From Planktothricoides raciborskii GIHE-MW2 (GTDB taxonomy: Bacteria > Cyanobacteriota > Cyanobacteriia > Cyanobacteriales > Laspinemataceae): DNA of 64,000 nt. The notes under the pieces were generated by a model. That model was not told the DNA's origin. It saw nothing but the letters and a program-made list of their open reading frames with translations, and did no database searches. Below are positions 8,811-17,800 of the stretch, in pieces. The stretch's first letter is position 1; the number at the start of each line of letters is the position of its first letter. The translations under genes were made by a program, and so were the position numbers. The stretch spans positions 577,001 to 641,000 of the forward strand of contig NZ_CP159837.1 of the NCBI RefSeq assembly GCF_040564635.1, written 5' to 3'.

Positions 8811-8916
8811 TAGAAGCTCAATATCTATCTCAGGCTTCTACAGAATTTGAAGAGAGAATGGAACTATGATGTGTAGTCAATTGCATTCGGCTCATCAAGG
8901 AATAGATTCTCTCTTC
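8811..8916 (-). promoter_or_regulatory. Structured 5' leader shared by two PEP-CTERM genes (copy 1)
   Basis: Two stems are visible: GAAGAGAGAAT/ATTCTCTCTTC (8849-8859 with 8906-8916) and TAGAAGC/GCTTCTA (8811-8817 with 8834-8840). The big loop holds, on the plus strand, TTGCATTCGGCTCAT. The copy at 10276-10372 keeps the loop and both stems through paired base changes, and lies at the same distance from its gene. I know no named riboswitch class that matches. Confidence 0.6.
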
Positions 8917-9046
8917 CTATCGCTCCTCTATAATACCGTAGTTTTGCGGATATAGTATAAAGTTTTGATGAAGAATTCCTAGAATTTACTTAAAGATTCT
9001 GTAAAGCTACTCCCTAACCAGGGGGAGCGGGGATGCGGAGGAAGAG

Positions 9047-9165
9047 AGGGTGTAGGGTGTAGGGTGTAGGGTGTAGGGGCAAGAGAGGGTGTAGGGTTTA
9101 GGGTGTAGGGTTTAGGGTGTAGGGAATAGTGAGTAGTGAATAGTGAATAGTGAATAGTGGTATTT
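9047..9165. repeat. Telomere-like GGGTGTA and TAGTGAA tandem repeats
   Basis: Runs of GTGTAGG/GTTTAGG heptamers (9047-9123) are followed by AATAGTG heptamers (9127-9160). There is no coding value. Confidence 0.85.
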
Positions 9166-9169
9166 CATT

Positions 9170-9270
9170 TGTACGGGCGTCCTTGCGAAGCATAATCCGT
9201 CAGGCCTTATGGCCATTCGCCCGTACGACTTTTACTTGTACGGGCGAATGGCCATTCGCCCGTACGACTT
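9170..9270. repeat. Palindromic TACGGGCGAATGGCCATTCGCCCGTA element
   Basis: TGTACGGGCG and its complement occur repeatedly; 9239-9264 is a perfect palindrome centred on GGCC. A partly rearranged copy lies just to the left (9172-9230). It is a dispersed-repeat type with no gene. Confidence 0.75.
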
Positions 9271-9274
9271 TCCC

Positions 9275-9456
9275 CAACCAACAACAACCAACCAACAATC
9301 AACAACCAACAATCAACAATCAACAACCAACCAACAACAACCAACCAACCAACAATCAACAATCAACAATCAACAACCAACAACAAACAACAAACAACAA
9401 ACAACAACCAACCAACAATCAACAACCAACAATCAACAATCAACAATCAACAACCA
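9275..9456. repeat. AACCAACAATCAACA heptamer tract
   Basis: About 180 bp made of CAACCAA, CAATCAA and CAACAAA heptamers. Two frames stay open across it (9150-9461 and 9209-9475), giving Asn/Gln/Thr-only products; these are artefacts of the repeat. Confidence 0.9.
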
Positions 9457-9461
9457 AATAA

Positions 9462-9493
9462 AAAGCCACACCTGAATCATCAGATGTGGCTTT
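9462..9493. terminator. Terminator hairpin, twin of the one at 8094
   Basis: AAAGCCACA pairs with TGTGGCTTT, with CCTGA/TCAG inside, downstream of the second PEP-CTERM gene. It uses the same CCTGA-loop-TCAG core as 8094-8127, so the gene-terminator pair was probably duplicated together. Confidence 0.7.
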
Positions 9494-9544
9494 ATGAATT
9501 TGTTTAAGAACGTAGTGTTATCTTAAAGGATTCATCCATTAGAA

Positions 9545-10174
9545 TTACTTAGCAGATTTCTTAGCATTCCGCTTCTTCTGGAACATTCCACCAAATCCCA
9601 GGGCTAAACCAGAACCCAACAAGGTCAGAGGTTCGGGAACTTCTTTTTGAAGACCACCAGTGTAGAGGGTCAAGTGAGACAGACCAGGAGTATTGCCACC
9701 ATTGTTGATCAGACCCAAGGTTGTCCACTGTTTAGTAGCTTGTGCTGCACTGTCAAAGTAGAACAGGTTGTAAGCGTCGGAGGCTTTCACTCCCAGGGCA
9801 AACGGTCCAGTGATTCCTGAGAAATTAAATGTTCCAGAAGTAGTGCCGCCAGTCAGGGTAAGTATTCCGCTCTCATTCGTCTTGTTGTCAGCGTCCCATT
9901 TATCTGCTTTTGTCCAGGTGCCACCCCATTCAGTCGCCAATGTCTTCAATGTATTTTCCAGACCGACGCCATCATCGTTACCAGATAATTGACCCAGACA
10001 GCCACTAGCACCAAAAGTGGCGATCGCATCTACACACTGTCCAAGAACTGCTGCGCCATCGGGTTTGCCACCACCAACATCAGCAGGCTTCCCAGCGAAA
10101 GCTGGTGTAGCGACTGCGCTGAGAACGATACCAGTGGAAACGAGAGTGCCGGTGAGTAAAGTGGTAAATTTCAT
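9545..10174 (-). CDS. PEP-CTERM surface protein (paralog 2)
   Basis: A 209-residue exported protein. The signal peptide is MKFTTLLTGTLVSTGIVLSA ending TPAFA. The C-terminus VPEPLTLLGSGLALGFGG plus FQKKRNAKKSAK is almost identical to paralog 1 at 8203-8712. The central part has a GKPADVGGGKPDG segment, two Cys (GQCVDA, SGCLGQ) that could form a disulfide, and a Gly/Thr-rich beta region with WTTLGLINNGG. A strong ribosome binding site (AAAGGAGAC) precedes the ATG. Upstream lies the second copy of the structured leader (10276-10372), so both paralogs probably share regulation. The function is unknown; sorting to the outer surface by exosortase is the family expectation. Confidence 0.88.
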   Translation of the reverse strand: MKFTTLLTGTLVSTGIVLSAVATPAFAGKPADVGGGKPDGAAVLGQCVDAIATFGASGCLGQLSGNDDGVGLENTLKTLATEWGGTWTKADKWDADNKTNESGILTLTGGTTSGTFNFSGITGPFALGVKASDAYNLFYFDSAAQATKQWTTLGLINNGGNTPGLSHLTLYTGGLQKEVPEPLTLLGSGLALGFGGMFQKKRNAKKSAK

Positions 10175-10275
10175 AGTTTTAGATGTCTCCTTTGTGAGTG
10201 AGTTTCGTTTTATTGTTGAGTTCCCTGACGGATAAATCCAGATGGTAAGAATTCTGGTTTTTTCTAGTAATTTGT

Positions 10276-10372
10276 TAAGAAGTTGAGAGTTAACTCAGAC
10301 TTCTTAGAAGAGAGGTGAAATAATTATCTTCGTCAGTTGCTTTCGGCTCACTCAGGAACCTGTCCTCTCTTC
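10276..10372 (-). promoter_or_regulatory. Structured 5' leader shared by two PEP-CTERM genes (copy 2)
   Basis: Stems GAAGAGAGG/CCTCTCTTC (10307-10315 with 10364-10372) and TAAGAAGT/ACTTCTTA (10276-10283 with 10299-10306). Compared with copy 1, A-T becomes G-C in the first stem and two pairs are exchanged in the second. The loop keeps CAGTTGC-TTTCGGCTCA-CTCAGGAA on the plus strand. Confidence 0.6.
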
Positions 10373-10543
10373 ATGTTTTTAATATAACCTGTTTTTTTGG
10401 GATTGTCTGTAAAGTTACCATAAAGATTTTTGGTGGGTTTTTTGGTGTTTTTTAAAGAACGGCTAAAATTTTTTTGATAGTGAATAAAAAATGTTGACAA
10501 TCTGCAAAACTTTTGATATAAATAGAAGTTTTTGATAATTTTT

Positions 10544-10816
10544 TCCGTATTTATACCCACATTCCGCACATCTTCATATATCGTTACATATCTTAACTCT
10601 ATTCAGGATGTTTTTACGAAAAACTGCCATTACAGGAATACTTAATAATAAAACTTCTTAATAGCTAATTTTTATGAGAAAATTTATTACAATTATTCAT
10701 ATTATGGGCAATGAATCCTGATAACTAGAATGCTTACAGGATAAAGATTACAAGCGATATATTAGTAAAAATAATTCATTAAATGTTAAGAAGTGCGGAA
10801 TGTGGATTTATACGGA
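10544..10816. mobile_element. 273-bp element with about 30-bp imperfect inverted ends
   Basis: The left end at 10544-10574 and the complement of the right end at 10788-10816 share TCCGTAT..., then CCACATTCCGCAC (10557-10569, 10793-10805), then TCTT. The interior is AT-rich and non-coding. The same terminal sequence CCCACATTCCGCACTTC also sits at 22547-22563 next to an IS66 remnant. It is probably a MITE or an IS deletion product. Confidence 0.55.
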
Positions 10817-10888
10817 TATGCTGGCCGATGGATCCCGTTTTTGGTGCTCCCGCGATCGCCTTAAAAATGTAGGTAGGGGTAGGTAGGG

Positions 10889-10918
10889 GTAGGGTGGGCA
10901 AGATTTTGCCCACCCTAC
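10889..10918. repeat. Perfect 13-bp hairpin of the GTAGGGTGGGCA family
   Basis: GTAGGGTGGGCAA (10889-10901) pairs with TTGCCCACCCTAC (10906-10918). Relatives with the same core lie at 59919-59939 and 59959-59979. It follows two AGGTAGGGGT copies. It shows that the GTG start at 10894 for the next frame is not real. Confidence 0.8.
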
Positions 10919-10938
10919 ATGAATTGCAAGGAACTAAG

Positions 10939-12738
10939 ATGACGGAGATAGCTTCGATCACTGTAGGCGCTGAAGGGATAGCCGATATGAAACCGAGCAT
11001 AGAATCTGATGGGACTGGGATGAAGGGATGGCAGTCTCGACTATTTAATCGATCCATTTTATTTAAATCTGTATTATGGGCGGGGGTTATGCTCTCCTCT
11101 CATTTGAGTATGGCCCCAGTTTGGGCAGCAGAACGTTTGACCGTGCGGATCGGGCCAATTGAACGGTCGATCCAGGTGTCACATTTGGAAAAATTTGTGG
11201 AAACCGGCAAACTTTCCGACGATCTAGAACTGTTTGAACCATTGCTGGGTGAGACTTTGCGAGAAGCTTTGGGCAGTCGCTTGGACATTGACCCGAATAT
11301 TGCGGATACGATTTTTGATGACCTGTTGGCGACTCCTGCTGGCGATCGCCTCTTGAAAGCTTTGATGCTGGCTTTGCCGGAAAATACCGTTGAGGAAATT
11401 AAAGCAGCGTTGAAACTAGCAATTGAAAGTGTCAATGGCTTAAGTCTGATCGGCATTTTCAAGGCATTTCCCGCTGAAAATATTACCGTAGATTTAACCG
11501 GGGCGATCGCTGTAGCCACTCGCTTAAATACTCCTTATTGGGAAACCCAAATTTTGAGTTCTTTGCTGAAAAAAGAACTCACCGTAGAAACCTCGGATAT
11601 TTTGCCTAATTTCGATCCAGCGGCGGTGGGTAGCTTTAGCCCACAACAGCAAACTCTGAGTTTTGTCGATCGCGATCGCCAACGTGCGATCGCCGTGGAT
11701 ATTTACTGGGGAACCCAAACCTTATTATTAGAGAGAAACCGCCCACCAGCCAACGACTACCCCTTAGTAGTCATGTCTCACGGCTTTGGCAGCGATCGCA
11801 CCTTCTTAACTTACTTAGCCCGTCACTTAGCCAGTCATGGCATCACCGTAGTCAGCTTAGAACACCCAGGCAGTAACCGGGAATGGTTAACGAATTTACC
11901 GACCACCATTAACCCCAGTCAACTTTTGCCTGCCAATGAACTAATCGATCGCCCCTTAGACGTAACTTTTCTCTTAAACGAATTAGAAAAATTAAACCAA
12001 AATCAACGGGGAGCAAATTCTGCCCAACCGTTGCCAGCTTTTAATACTAATAAAGTAGTCGCGATCGGACATTCTTTGGGCGGCTATACCGTATTAGCCC
12101 TAGCTGGGGCAGAAATCAACTTTGAAGACTTACAGAAATATTGCCAACGTCGGCAGGTGGTCGGTAGAGCCCCAGCGGACTGGCTACAATGTGCGCCCGT
12201 GGCCGAGAAGTTGCCCAAAGGCCCGAAAAAAAGAAACTTAGGCGATCGGCGGGTTGTCGGTGCGATCGGGCTTAACCCGGTAATTGGGCAGATTTTTGGG
12301 GAAAAAGGACTGAAAGAAGTCAACACCCCCACCTTACTCTTAGCAGGCACCAACGATCCTTGGACACCGGCAGTCACCCATCAATTGCGACCCTTTTTAG
12401 ACTTGCCCCAACCCAAATATCTGGTGACGGCGATCGATGGAACCCACTACAGCGCCACGGATCCAGACAGCCCCAACCCGATCAAAAACGACAGTATCTT
12501 TGAAAACGAAATCAGCGAAACTGAAAGCGCATCCGAACGGCAGCTAGTCCGGGGAATTACCCTTGCCTTTATCCAGCAGCAGACCTCCGAAGCCAAAACC
12601 TACAAACCCTTTCTCAGCGCCACTTATGCCCAATCACTCTCTACCGACGGCTTGCCCTTGCGCTTAAACACGGAAATACCCTCTCGGTTAGCACTTTGGC
12701 TGAAAAATCGGGAAGAAGTGATTGGGAATATTCCTTAG
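10939..12738 (+). CDS. Exported alpha/beta hydrolase with DUF1400 N-terminal domain
   Basis: An N-terminal DUF1400 domain (AERLTVRIGPIERSIQVSHL onward, about residues 65-190) is followed by an alpha/beta hydrolase related to dienelactone hydrolase / PAF-acetylhydrolase lipases: VVMSHGFGSDRTF (oxyanion region), VVAIGHSLGGYT (nucleophile Ser), LAGTNDPWTP (acid Asp) and IDGTHYS (His). This cyanobacterial family is a predicted lipase or esterase. The ATG at 10939 has AAGGAACT upstream; a hydrophobic segment ending MAPVWAAERL is a late signal peptide, so initiation at 11020 is also possible. It is followed at once by a dprA fragment. Confidence 0.85.
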   Translation: MTEIASITVGAEGIADMKPSIESDGTGMKGWQSRLFNRSILFKSVLWAGVMLSSHLSMAPVWAAERLTVRIGPIERSIQVSHLEKFVETGKLSDDLELFEPLLGETLREALGSRLDIDPNIADTIFDDLLATPAGDRLLKALMLALPENTVEEIKAALKLAIESVNGLSLIGIFKAFPAENITVDLTGAIAVATRLNTPYWETQILSSLLKKELTVETSDILPNFDPAAVGSFSPQQQTLSFVDRDRQRAIAVDIYWGTQTLLLERNRPPANDYPLVVMSHGFGSDRTFLTYLARHLASHGITVVSLEHPGSNREWLTNLPTTINPSQLLPANELIDRPLDVTFLLNELEKLNQNQRGANSAQPLPAFNTNKVVAIGHSLGGYTVLALAGAEINFEDLQKYCQRRQVVGRAPADWLQCAPVAEKLPKGPKKRNLGDRRVVGAIGLNPVIGQIFGEKGLKEVNTPTLLLAGTNDPWTPAVTHQLRPFLDLPQPKYLVTAIDGTHYSATDPDSPNPIKNDSIFENEISETESASERQLVRGITLAFIQQQTSEAKTYKPFLSATYAQSLSTDGLPLRLNTEIPSRLALWLKNREEVIGNIP

Positions 12739-12753
12739 TACACAGAAACCGGG

Positions 12754-13183
12754 TAATTCAAGGTTGAAACAACATTTAAAGCATTCAGCCCCACCGATTT
12801 TATACGGAGTCGGCAATCAAGCATTGTTGAACAGCGGCGGGTTAGCGATCGTTAGTTCTCGTGAGGTGGATCCAACTGGGCTGGATTACACCCAGAAAGT
12901 AGCGCAAATTTCCGCTCATCAAGGCATTCAGTTGGTTTCCGGGGGAGCCAAAGGGGTCGATCGCGCGGCGATGTTGGCAGCGGTGGAAACTGGGGGCACG
13001 ACGGTGGGAATGTTGGCTCATCCCTTGAGCAAAGAAGCGGTCTCTTCGGCTTATCGTTCAGCAATTCAAGACGGACGATTGACTCTGGTTTCTGCTTACG
13101 ACCCAAATGCGGGCTTCAATGTTGGCAATGCTATGGGACATGACATGACACCATCATCGTCAGATCAGAGTTTGATCAGATAG
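12754..13183 (+). pseudogene. dprA (DNA-processing protein A) fragment
   Basis: The frame encodes the Rossmann core of the DprA/Smf family that loads RecA on incoming single-stranded DNA: APPILYGVGNQALLNSGG, QLVSGGAKGVDRAAM, GTTVGMLAHPL and GFNVGNAMG. A full protein is about 290-380 residues; here the N-terminal part is absent and homology stops after NAMG, where the expected RNKYIYALAD-type continuation is replaced by unrelated HDMTPSSSDQSLIR. The left break coincides with half of an AGAAACCCGGTTTCT palindrome (12743-12753). I read it as a decayed gene, although the remaining frame is open. Confidence 0.8.
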
Positions 13184-13325
13184 TGCCACCCCACTGCTTC
13201 AGGTCAACTGACAGATGATTTGGATTCTGTCCAAGGGCGATCGCCCCCCTCCGATCCTTGGCTTTTCTGAAAGTCTGGGATTTTTTTAACCCCCAACAGG
13301 GGGCGGGGCGATCGGGCAAAAAAAG

Positions 13326-13446
13326 GTCAGGATAAATACACAGTGTCATCTTTTCCCCTTCCTCCCAGCTTCACAAAAATCGCTGCTTTTATGAACCTTG
13401 TGTGAAGTTAGGAGCCTTCTGGCATTTTGGCAACATGAGTCATTTT
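13326..13446 (+). repeat. Direct repeat copy 1 upstream of a PEP-CTERM gene
   Basis: About 120 bp, related to 13556-13675: both run from GTCAGG(A/G)TAAATACA to TTTTGGCAACATGAGTCATTTT. The central stem is shortened here: CTTCACA pairs with TGTGAAG, but part of the left arm is deleted. Confidence 0.75.
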
Positions 13447-13555
13447 TGTCCGATGATCTGGATCAGGACGGACAAATCGCCTGTGTATATAGTTCTGTAG
13501 AACAGCTAGAACCCTTCTACATTGGGAACTCGATGCCAAAATTCAGCCAAGTCTT

Positions 13556-13675
13556 GTCAGGGTAAATACAGATGAGAATCTTTTCAGCTTTACACAAGCT
13601 TCATAAAACTCGCTACTTTTATGAAGCTTGTGTAAAGTTAGGATCATTCTGCCATTTTGGCAACATGAGTCATTT
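13556..13675 (+). promoter_or_regulatory. Direct repeat copy 2 with a perfect 21-bp hairpin
   Basis: The arms at 13588-13608 and 13617-13637 are perfect complements over 21 bp (CTTTACACAAGCTTCATAAAA) around the loop CTCGCTAC. It lies about 50-170 bp before the ATG of the PEP-CTERM gene at 13724. It may be an operator, a leader structure, or a mobile palindrome. Confidence 0.65.
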
Positions 13676-13723
13676 TACTCAGGTTAGATTGGTTTTGTCA
13701 TGTAGAGTTTATGGTGCAAAGCT

Positions 13724-14317
13724 ATGTACTCAAGCACAAAATTAGCTCTTTCTAGCGTCATTATTGGAAGTCTTTTAGCTTCGATAATTCAACCGGCACA
13801 AGCAGCAGGTATTTCGTTCACGCCCACTGGGACCCAGTTAGATGGTGATGCAATTTTAGATATAGAAACAACGGTTGGAGCGCGTCAACCATTTACTGTA
13901 AATATTGATCAAGCAGGTTTAGCCGTTGGAGATACATTTGAATTTCAGGTGGGTTGGGATTCAAATGAATTAGACAACAAAGCAATGGGGTTTCAGTCTT
14001 CTGATCTTTCTGTGACTCTTTGGAATAGTAAAGAACAGGGTCAATACCAATTCATAAATTATAAATATGTAGCCAATGGCTCACCAAACCAAAAGATAGA
14101 ATTTGATTTTCAAGTTGCTCCAGGATTGAGTAATAACGGGCAACGAGATTTCTGGGTTAGTTTATTAGATGGCAATCTAATAAATTCTAACTTATTTACA
14201 TCTACCTATCAAGAGGTAGAAGTTCAGCCTGTACCAGAACCAATAACAGGTGTGATTCTAGGTGGTTTAGCTGCTGGTGCTGTAATGATGAATCGCAAAA
14301 AAAATAAGACGGCTTAA
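13724..14317 (+). CDS. PEP-CTERM surface protein, possible cohesin-like
   Basis: A 197-residue exported protein. The signal peptide is MYSSTKLALSSVIIGSLLAS ending PAQAAG. The C-terminus has QPVPEPITGVILGGLAAGAV and a basic tail MNRKKNKTA, the PEP-CTERM sorting signal. The middle (FTVNIDQAGLAVGDTFEFQV, FWVSLLDGNL) has the alternating beta pattern and the xVGDTFxxxV element of secreted cohesin-like domains, but this is only a resemblance. It is not a close paralog of the two PEP-CTERM genes at 8-10 kb and has a different upstream element. It is monocistronic and convergent with the antitoxin-like gene. Confidence 0.82.
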   Translation: MYSSTKLALSSVIIGSLLASIIQPAQAAGISFTPTGTQLDGDAILDIETTVGARQPFTVNIDQAGLAVGDTFEFQVGWDSNELDNKAMGFQSSDLSVTLWNSKEQGQYQFINYKYVANGSPNQKIEFDFQVAPGLSNNGQRDFWVSLLDGNLINSNLFTSTYQEVEVQPVPEPITGVILGGLAAGAVMMNRKKNKTA

Positions 14318-14380
14318 TGATTAACTACGTTATTCAGCTAATCATTGACCAGTACATCGAGGTATTGCTCCCTCCCCCCA

Positions 14381-14445
14381 AGAAACCGAGTTTCTGTTGC
14401 GGTTTTCTGAGAGAATTTTTGCATCCTGAAAAGAAACCCGGTTTC
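14381..14445. repeat. Two AGAAACC-GGTTTCT palindromes
   Basis: Copies at 14381-14395 (with GAG in the centre) and 14431-14445 lie between convergent genes, in inverted orientation. See 6951-7064. Confidence 0.85.
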
Positions 14446-14450
14446 TGTTC

Positions 14451-14735
14451 TCAATATTCAGAACGATATGCCTCAACTTCCGCCTGAATTTCCTCTTCTG
14501 AAATGGGAGCCAATTCATTGAACTTCGACAGTTTATCTGCGGTAGCAAAAAAACGTTTAATTCGCTCGTCTTGTGAGATGAATTCTTGAGATTTATCGGG
14601 GGATTTCCGGTTGATGACGATGATATCGTCATTCCACGCCATCCATAACTCTGGGGTATTTTTCAGGCTTTCTCTAAGTTCATCCGGTAATAATAATCTC
14701 CCATCCTCTAAAATATCGATCTTTTGTAATTGCAT
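14451..14735 (-). CDS. Orphan antitoxin-like protein
   Basis: A 94-residue soluble protein starting MQLQKIDILEDGRLLLPDE. The N-terminal half looks like a small beta-rich AbrB/SpoVT-type DNA-binding domain (DILEDGRLLLPDELRESL). The C-terminal tail ISEEEIQAEVEAYRSEY is typical of cyanobacterial type II antitoxins that cap a PIN or RelE-like toxin. The ATG at 14733-14735 has a very strong ribosome binding site (TAGGAGGAAAG), so the longer open frame to 14858 is not used. No toxin gene follows; the downstream 100 bp hold only palindromic repeats. It could be a solitary regulator or the remnant of a pair. Confidence 0.7.
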   Translation of the reverse strand: MQLQKIDILEDGRLLLPDELRESLKNTPELWMAWNDDIIVINRKSPDKSQEFISQDERIKRFFATADKLSKFNELAPISEEEIQAEVEAYRSEY

Positions 14736-14891
14736 GATATTCTTTCCTCCTAATTGAAACGTCAGACGGTCTGCTGTCGGGAGCGATCGCGATCGAAAAA
14801 AGCAACTTAACAAATATGATAGTTTTAGCCTAGCACTGTAAGGTGCGTTACGCTCCACTTCGTTGCGCTAACACACCCTACCGTCTATCCC

Positions 14892-17800
14892 CTAACTGGC
14901 ATTTTCTGGTAAAGCCTCTTGCATTTTGCTGAACCAATCAATCAAATAGTCTAATTGTTGATCGATCGCGAAAATGCCCAAGCCGCGCACCGTCACTTTC
15001 CCCGGACTATAAACAAATCGAGCATGGACTGTTTTTGGTAAATTCTCTTTTAACAAGTTCCAAGCGGGTTCTAGCATAGGCGTTTCTAACACGACGTGCT
15101 GTTTGCCTTCGGGAATAATCCGAGAAAAGCCAATTCTTTTGGCTAATTGTTTCAACTCAACCACGCGGAAAAGTTGCTGGGCGCTGGGAGGAATAGGGCC
15201 ATAGCGATCGCTCCATTCAGCGGCAATTAAACTCAGTTGTTTTTTAGATTCGGCGGAAGTTAATGCCCGATAAGCGCTAATTTTTTGCTCCAAATCTTGA
15301 ATATAATCTGCCGGAATAAACGCCATCACGGGTAATTTAATTTCCGTATCTTCCACTTGGGGAATTTCTTGACCGCGAATTTCCCGAATCGCTTCTTCCA
15401 ACATTTCCATATATAAGTCAAAGCCAATCACATTCACTTGCCCTGACTGTTCTGCCCCTAATAAATTGCCGACGCCGCGAATTTCCATATCGCGCATGGC
15501 CAATTGATAACCTGACCCTAACTGGGTAAATTCTTGAATCGCCCGCAAGCGTTTTGTCGCTGCTTCTGTGAGGGAACCAATGCCAGATTCTGGATAAAAC
15601 ATCCAGGCATGGGCTTGAATTCCAGAGCGTCCCACCCGACCCCGAAGTTGATATAATTGAGCCAGCCCAAAGCGGTGGGCATCTTCAATTAAGATGGTAT
15701 TCACGCGGGTTATATCTAATCCCGATTCGATGATAGTCGTACAGACTAAAATATCCGCTTCACCGGCACTGAAACTGAGCATAATTGATTCTAATTCTTC
15801 CGCTTCCATTTGCCCATGAGCGATCGCAATTTTGGCACTGGGAACCATCTGCTTTAACCTTGCCCCAACTTCTTCAATTCCTTCAATTCTGGGGACTACA
15901 TAAAATATCTGTCCCCCTCGGTCTAATTCTTGACGAATCGCCGATCGCACACTTTCTGCATTATAAGGAGATAAATGAGTTTGAATTGGTCTGCGCGACG
16001 GGGGTGGCGTCATAATTAAGCTCATTTCTCGAATTCCTGATAAAGACATATATAATGTCCGGGGAATGGGAGTAGCGCTTAAAGTCAACACATCCACTTC
16101 AGTTTTTAGGGACTTTATTTTTTCTTTTTGGTTCACCCCAAAGCGCTGTTCTTCATCAATCACTAACAGTCCTAAATCCCGAAACTTCACGGATTTACTT
16201 AGAAGTTGCTGGGTGCCGACGATCACATCTAATTGACCCGTTTTTAAGCGTTCGAGAATATCCCTTTTTTCGGCATCGCTGCGAAACCGATTGAGTAATC
16301 CTACATAAATCGGATAGGGGGCAAATCGTTCTTTTAAGGTATGATAATGTTGTTGAGTTAAAATCGTCGTAGGGGCTAACATTACCACTTGTTTACCCGC
16401 AGTCACCGCTTTAAAAATAGCGCGAATTGCTACCTCGGTTTTGCCAAAGCCCACATCGCCACAAACTAGCCGATCCATTGGGCGATCGCTTTCTAAATCG
16501 CGCTTCACATCTTGAATTGCTTTTAACTGATCGGGGGTAGGTTGATAGGCAAAAGAATCCTCTAACTCTCCTTGCCACGGCATATCGGGGGGATAAGCAA
16601 AACCTTTTTGCTCGGATCTTTTCGCATAAAGCTGTAATAAATCAACCGCCAGTTTTTTAATAGACTTACGGACTTTATTTCTGGTATTTTCCCAAGCTTT
16701 ACCCGTGAGTTTATTTAACTGCGGTTCCTTATTTTCGGTGGTTCTAAACCGAGACAGGGATCCCATTTGATCCACCGGAACTCGCAACAAACCATCGGCA
16801 TATTTTACCACTAAATATTCCCGGTTTTCCAGGGTTTCTAATTTGAGAAATTTACCGATGCCATGATTGCGGTGAACCACATAATCTCCCGGACGAAGTT
16901 TATTCGGATCTACTTGCTTAGAAGTGGCTTGTCTGCGTTTGCGAACATAAGTCGAAGTAGCCAGAGTATGTTGCCCATAAAATTCTCGGTCAGTGATGAC
17001 CACTAAGCGAAAAGTGGGCAAGATAAATCCGGCCATTTCCGCTAATCCGCTATATTTTAGGCCAACCGGAATCCGCTGAGTGTCGATTAGTTTTTCAATT
17101 GCTCGATAATCACAAGGATTAGGAATAAATTGTCCCGGACAATCATGTTCTTGGAGTAAAGAAACGGAACGAGACGGCTGGGCAGAAACCAGAAAAACGG
17201 CAAATTGTCGGCTAATTTCATCCCGTACCATTCCCGCTAGTTTAGCAAATTGGTGGGGTAACACCGGCACCGGACGACTGGCTAAGTTGATGGCAGGAAT
17301 TTCCGCATTTTTTAGGTCTTTTTCTAGTTCTGAAAGGTAGAGGATATTCCGCCGTTGCGTATCCGCTAGGGATTCGCTAAAATATCGATGAATTTTGGGT
17401 ATTTTGCTGGTTATTTGGCTGGCTAATTCGCTGGGTAATTGGCCGATATTTTTTAAGGCTTGATTTTGAATTTGCCAATGTTCTTCTACATGATCTAACC
17501 AGCGATCGCTGTGGGCGGCACATTGTTCCGGTTCATCCAAGGCAACCAGGGTATTTTCTGGCAGATAATCTAGTAAAGAAGCGGGTTGGGGAAAGGCTAA
17601 TCCTAAAAGCGAACGCCCCCTAGGAAGTTGATTTAAAGTTTTGAGGGTTTTGACATTTTCTAGGTCTGGTTCCCAGGTGGTGACAGGAAAATCTGGGGGT
17701 AAATTTCCGAGGATAATGGTACTAAAAGAAGTGGGGGTCAAAATTAGTTGGTCAATTTTATCTAAAGACCGTTGACTAGAGGGGTCAAATTCCCGCATTT

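Noticed and set aside
9150-9475. Two plus-strand open frames rich in Asn, Gln and Thr
   Set aside because: They are produced by the heptamer repeat tract; two frames are open at the same time and neither has a proper start.
8811-10372. Glycine riboswitch in the PEP-CTERM leaders
   Set aside because: Only short core-like bits agree; the conserved 3' strand and the second aptamer are missing, and the genes are not glycine-related.
10894-10938. GTG start at 10894 for the DUF1400 hydrolase
   Set aside because: It lies within a perfect palindromic repeat; the ATG at 10939 has a ribosome binding site.
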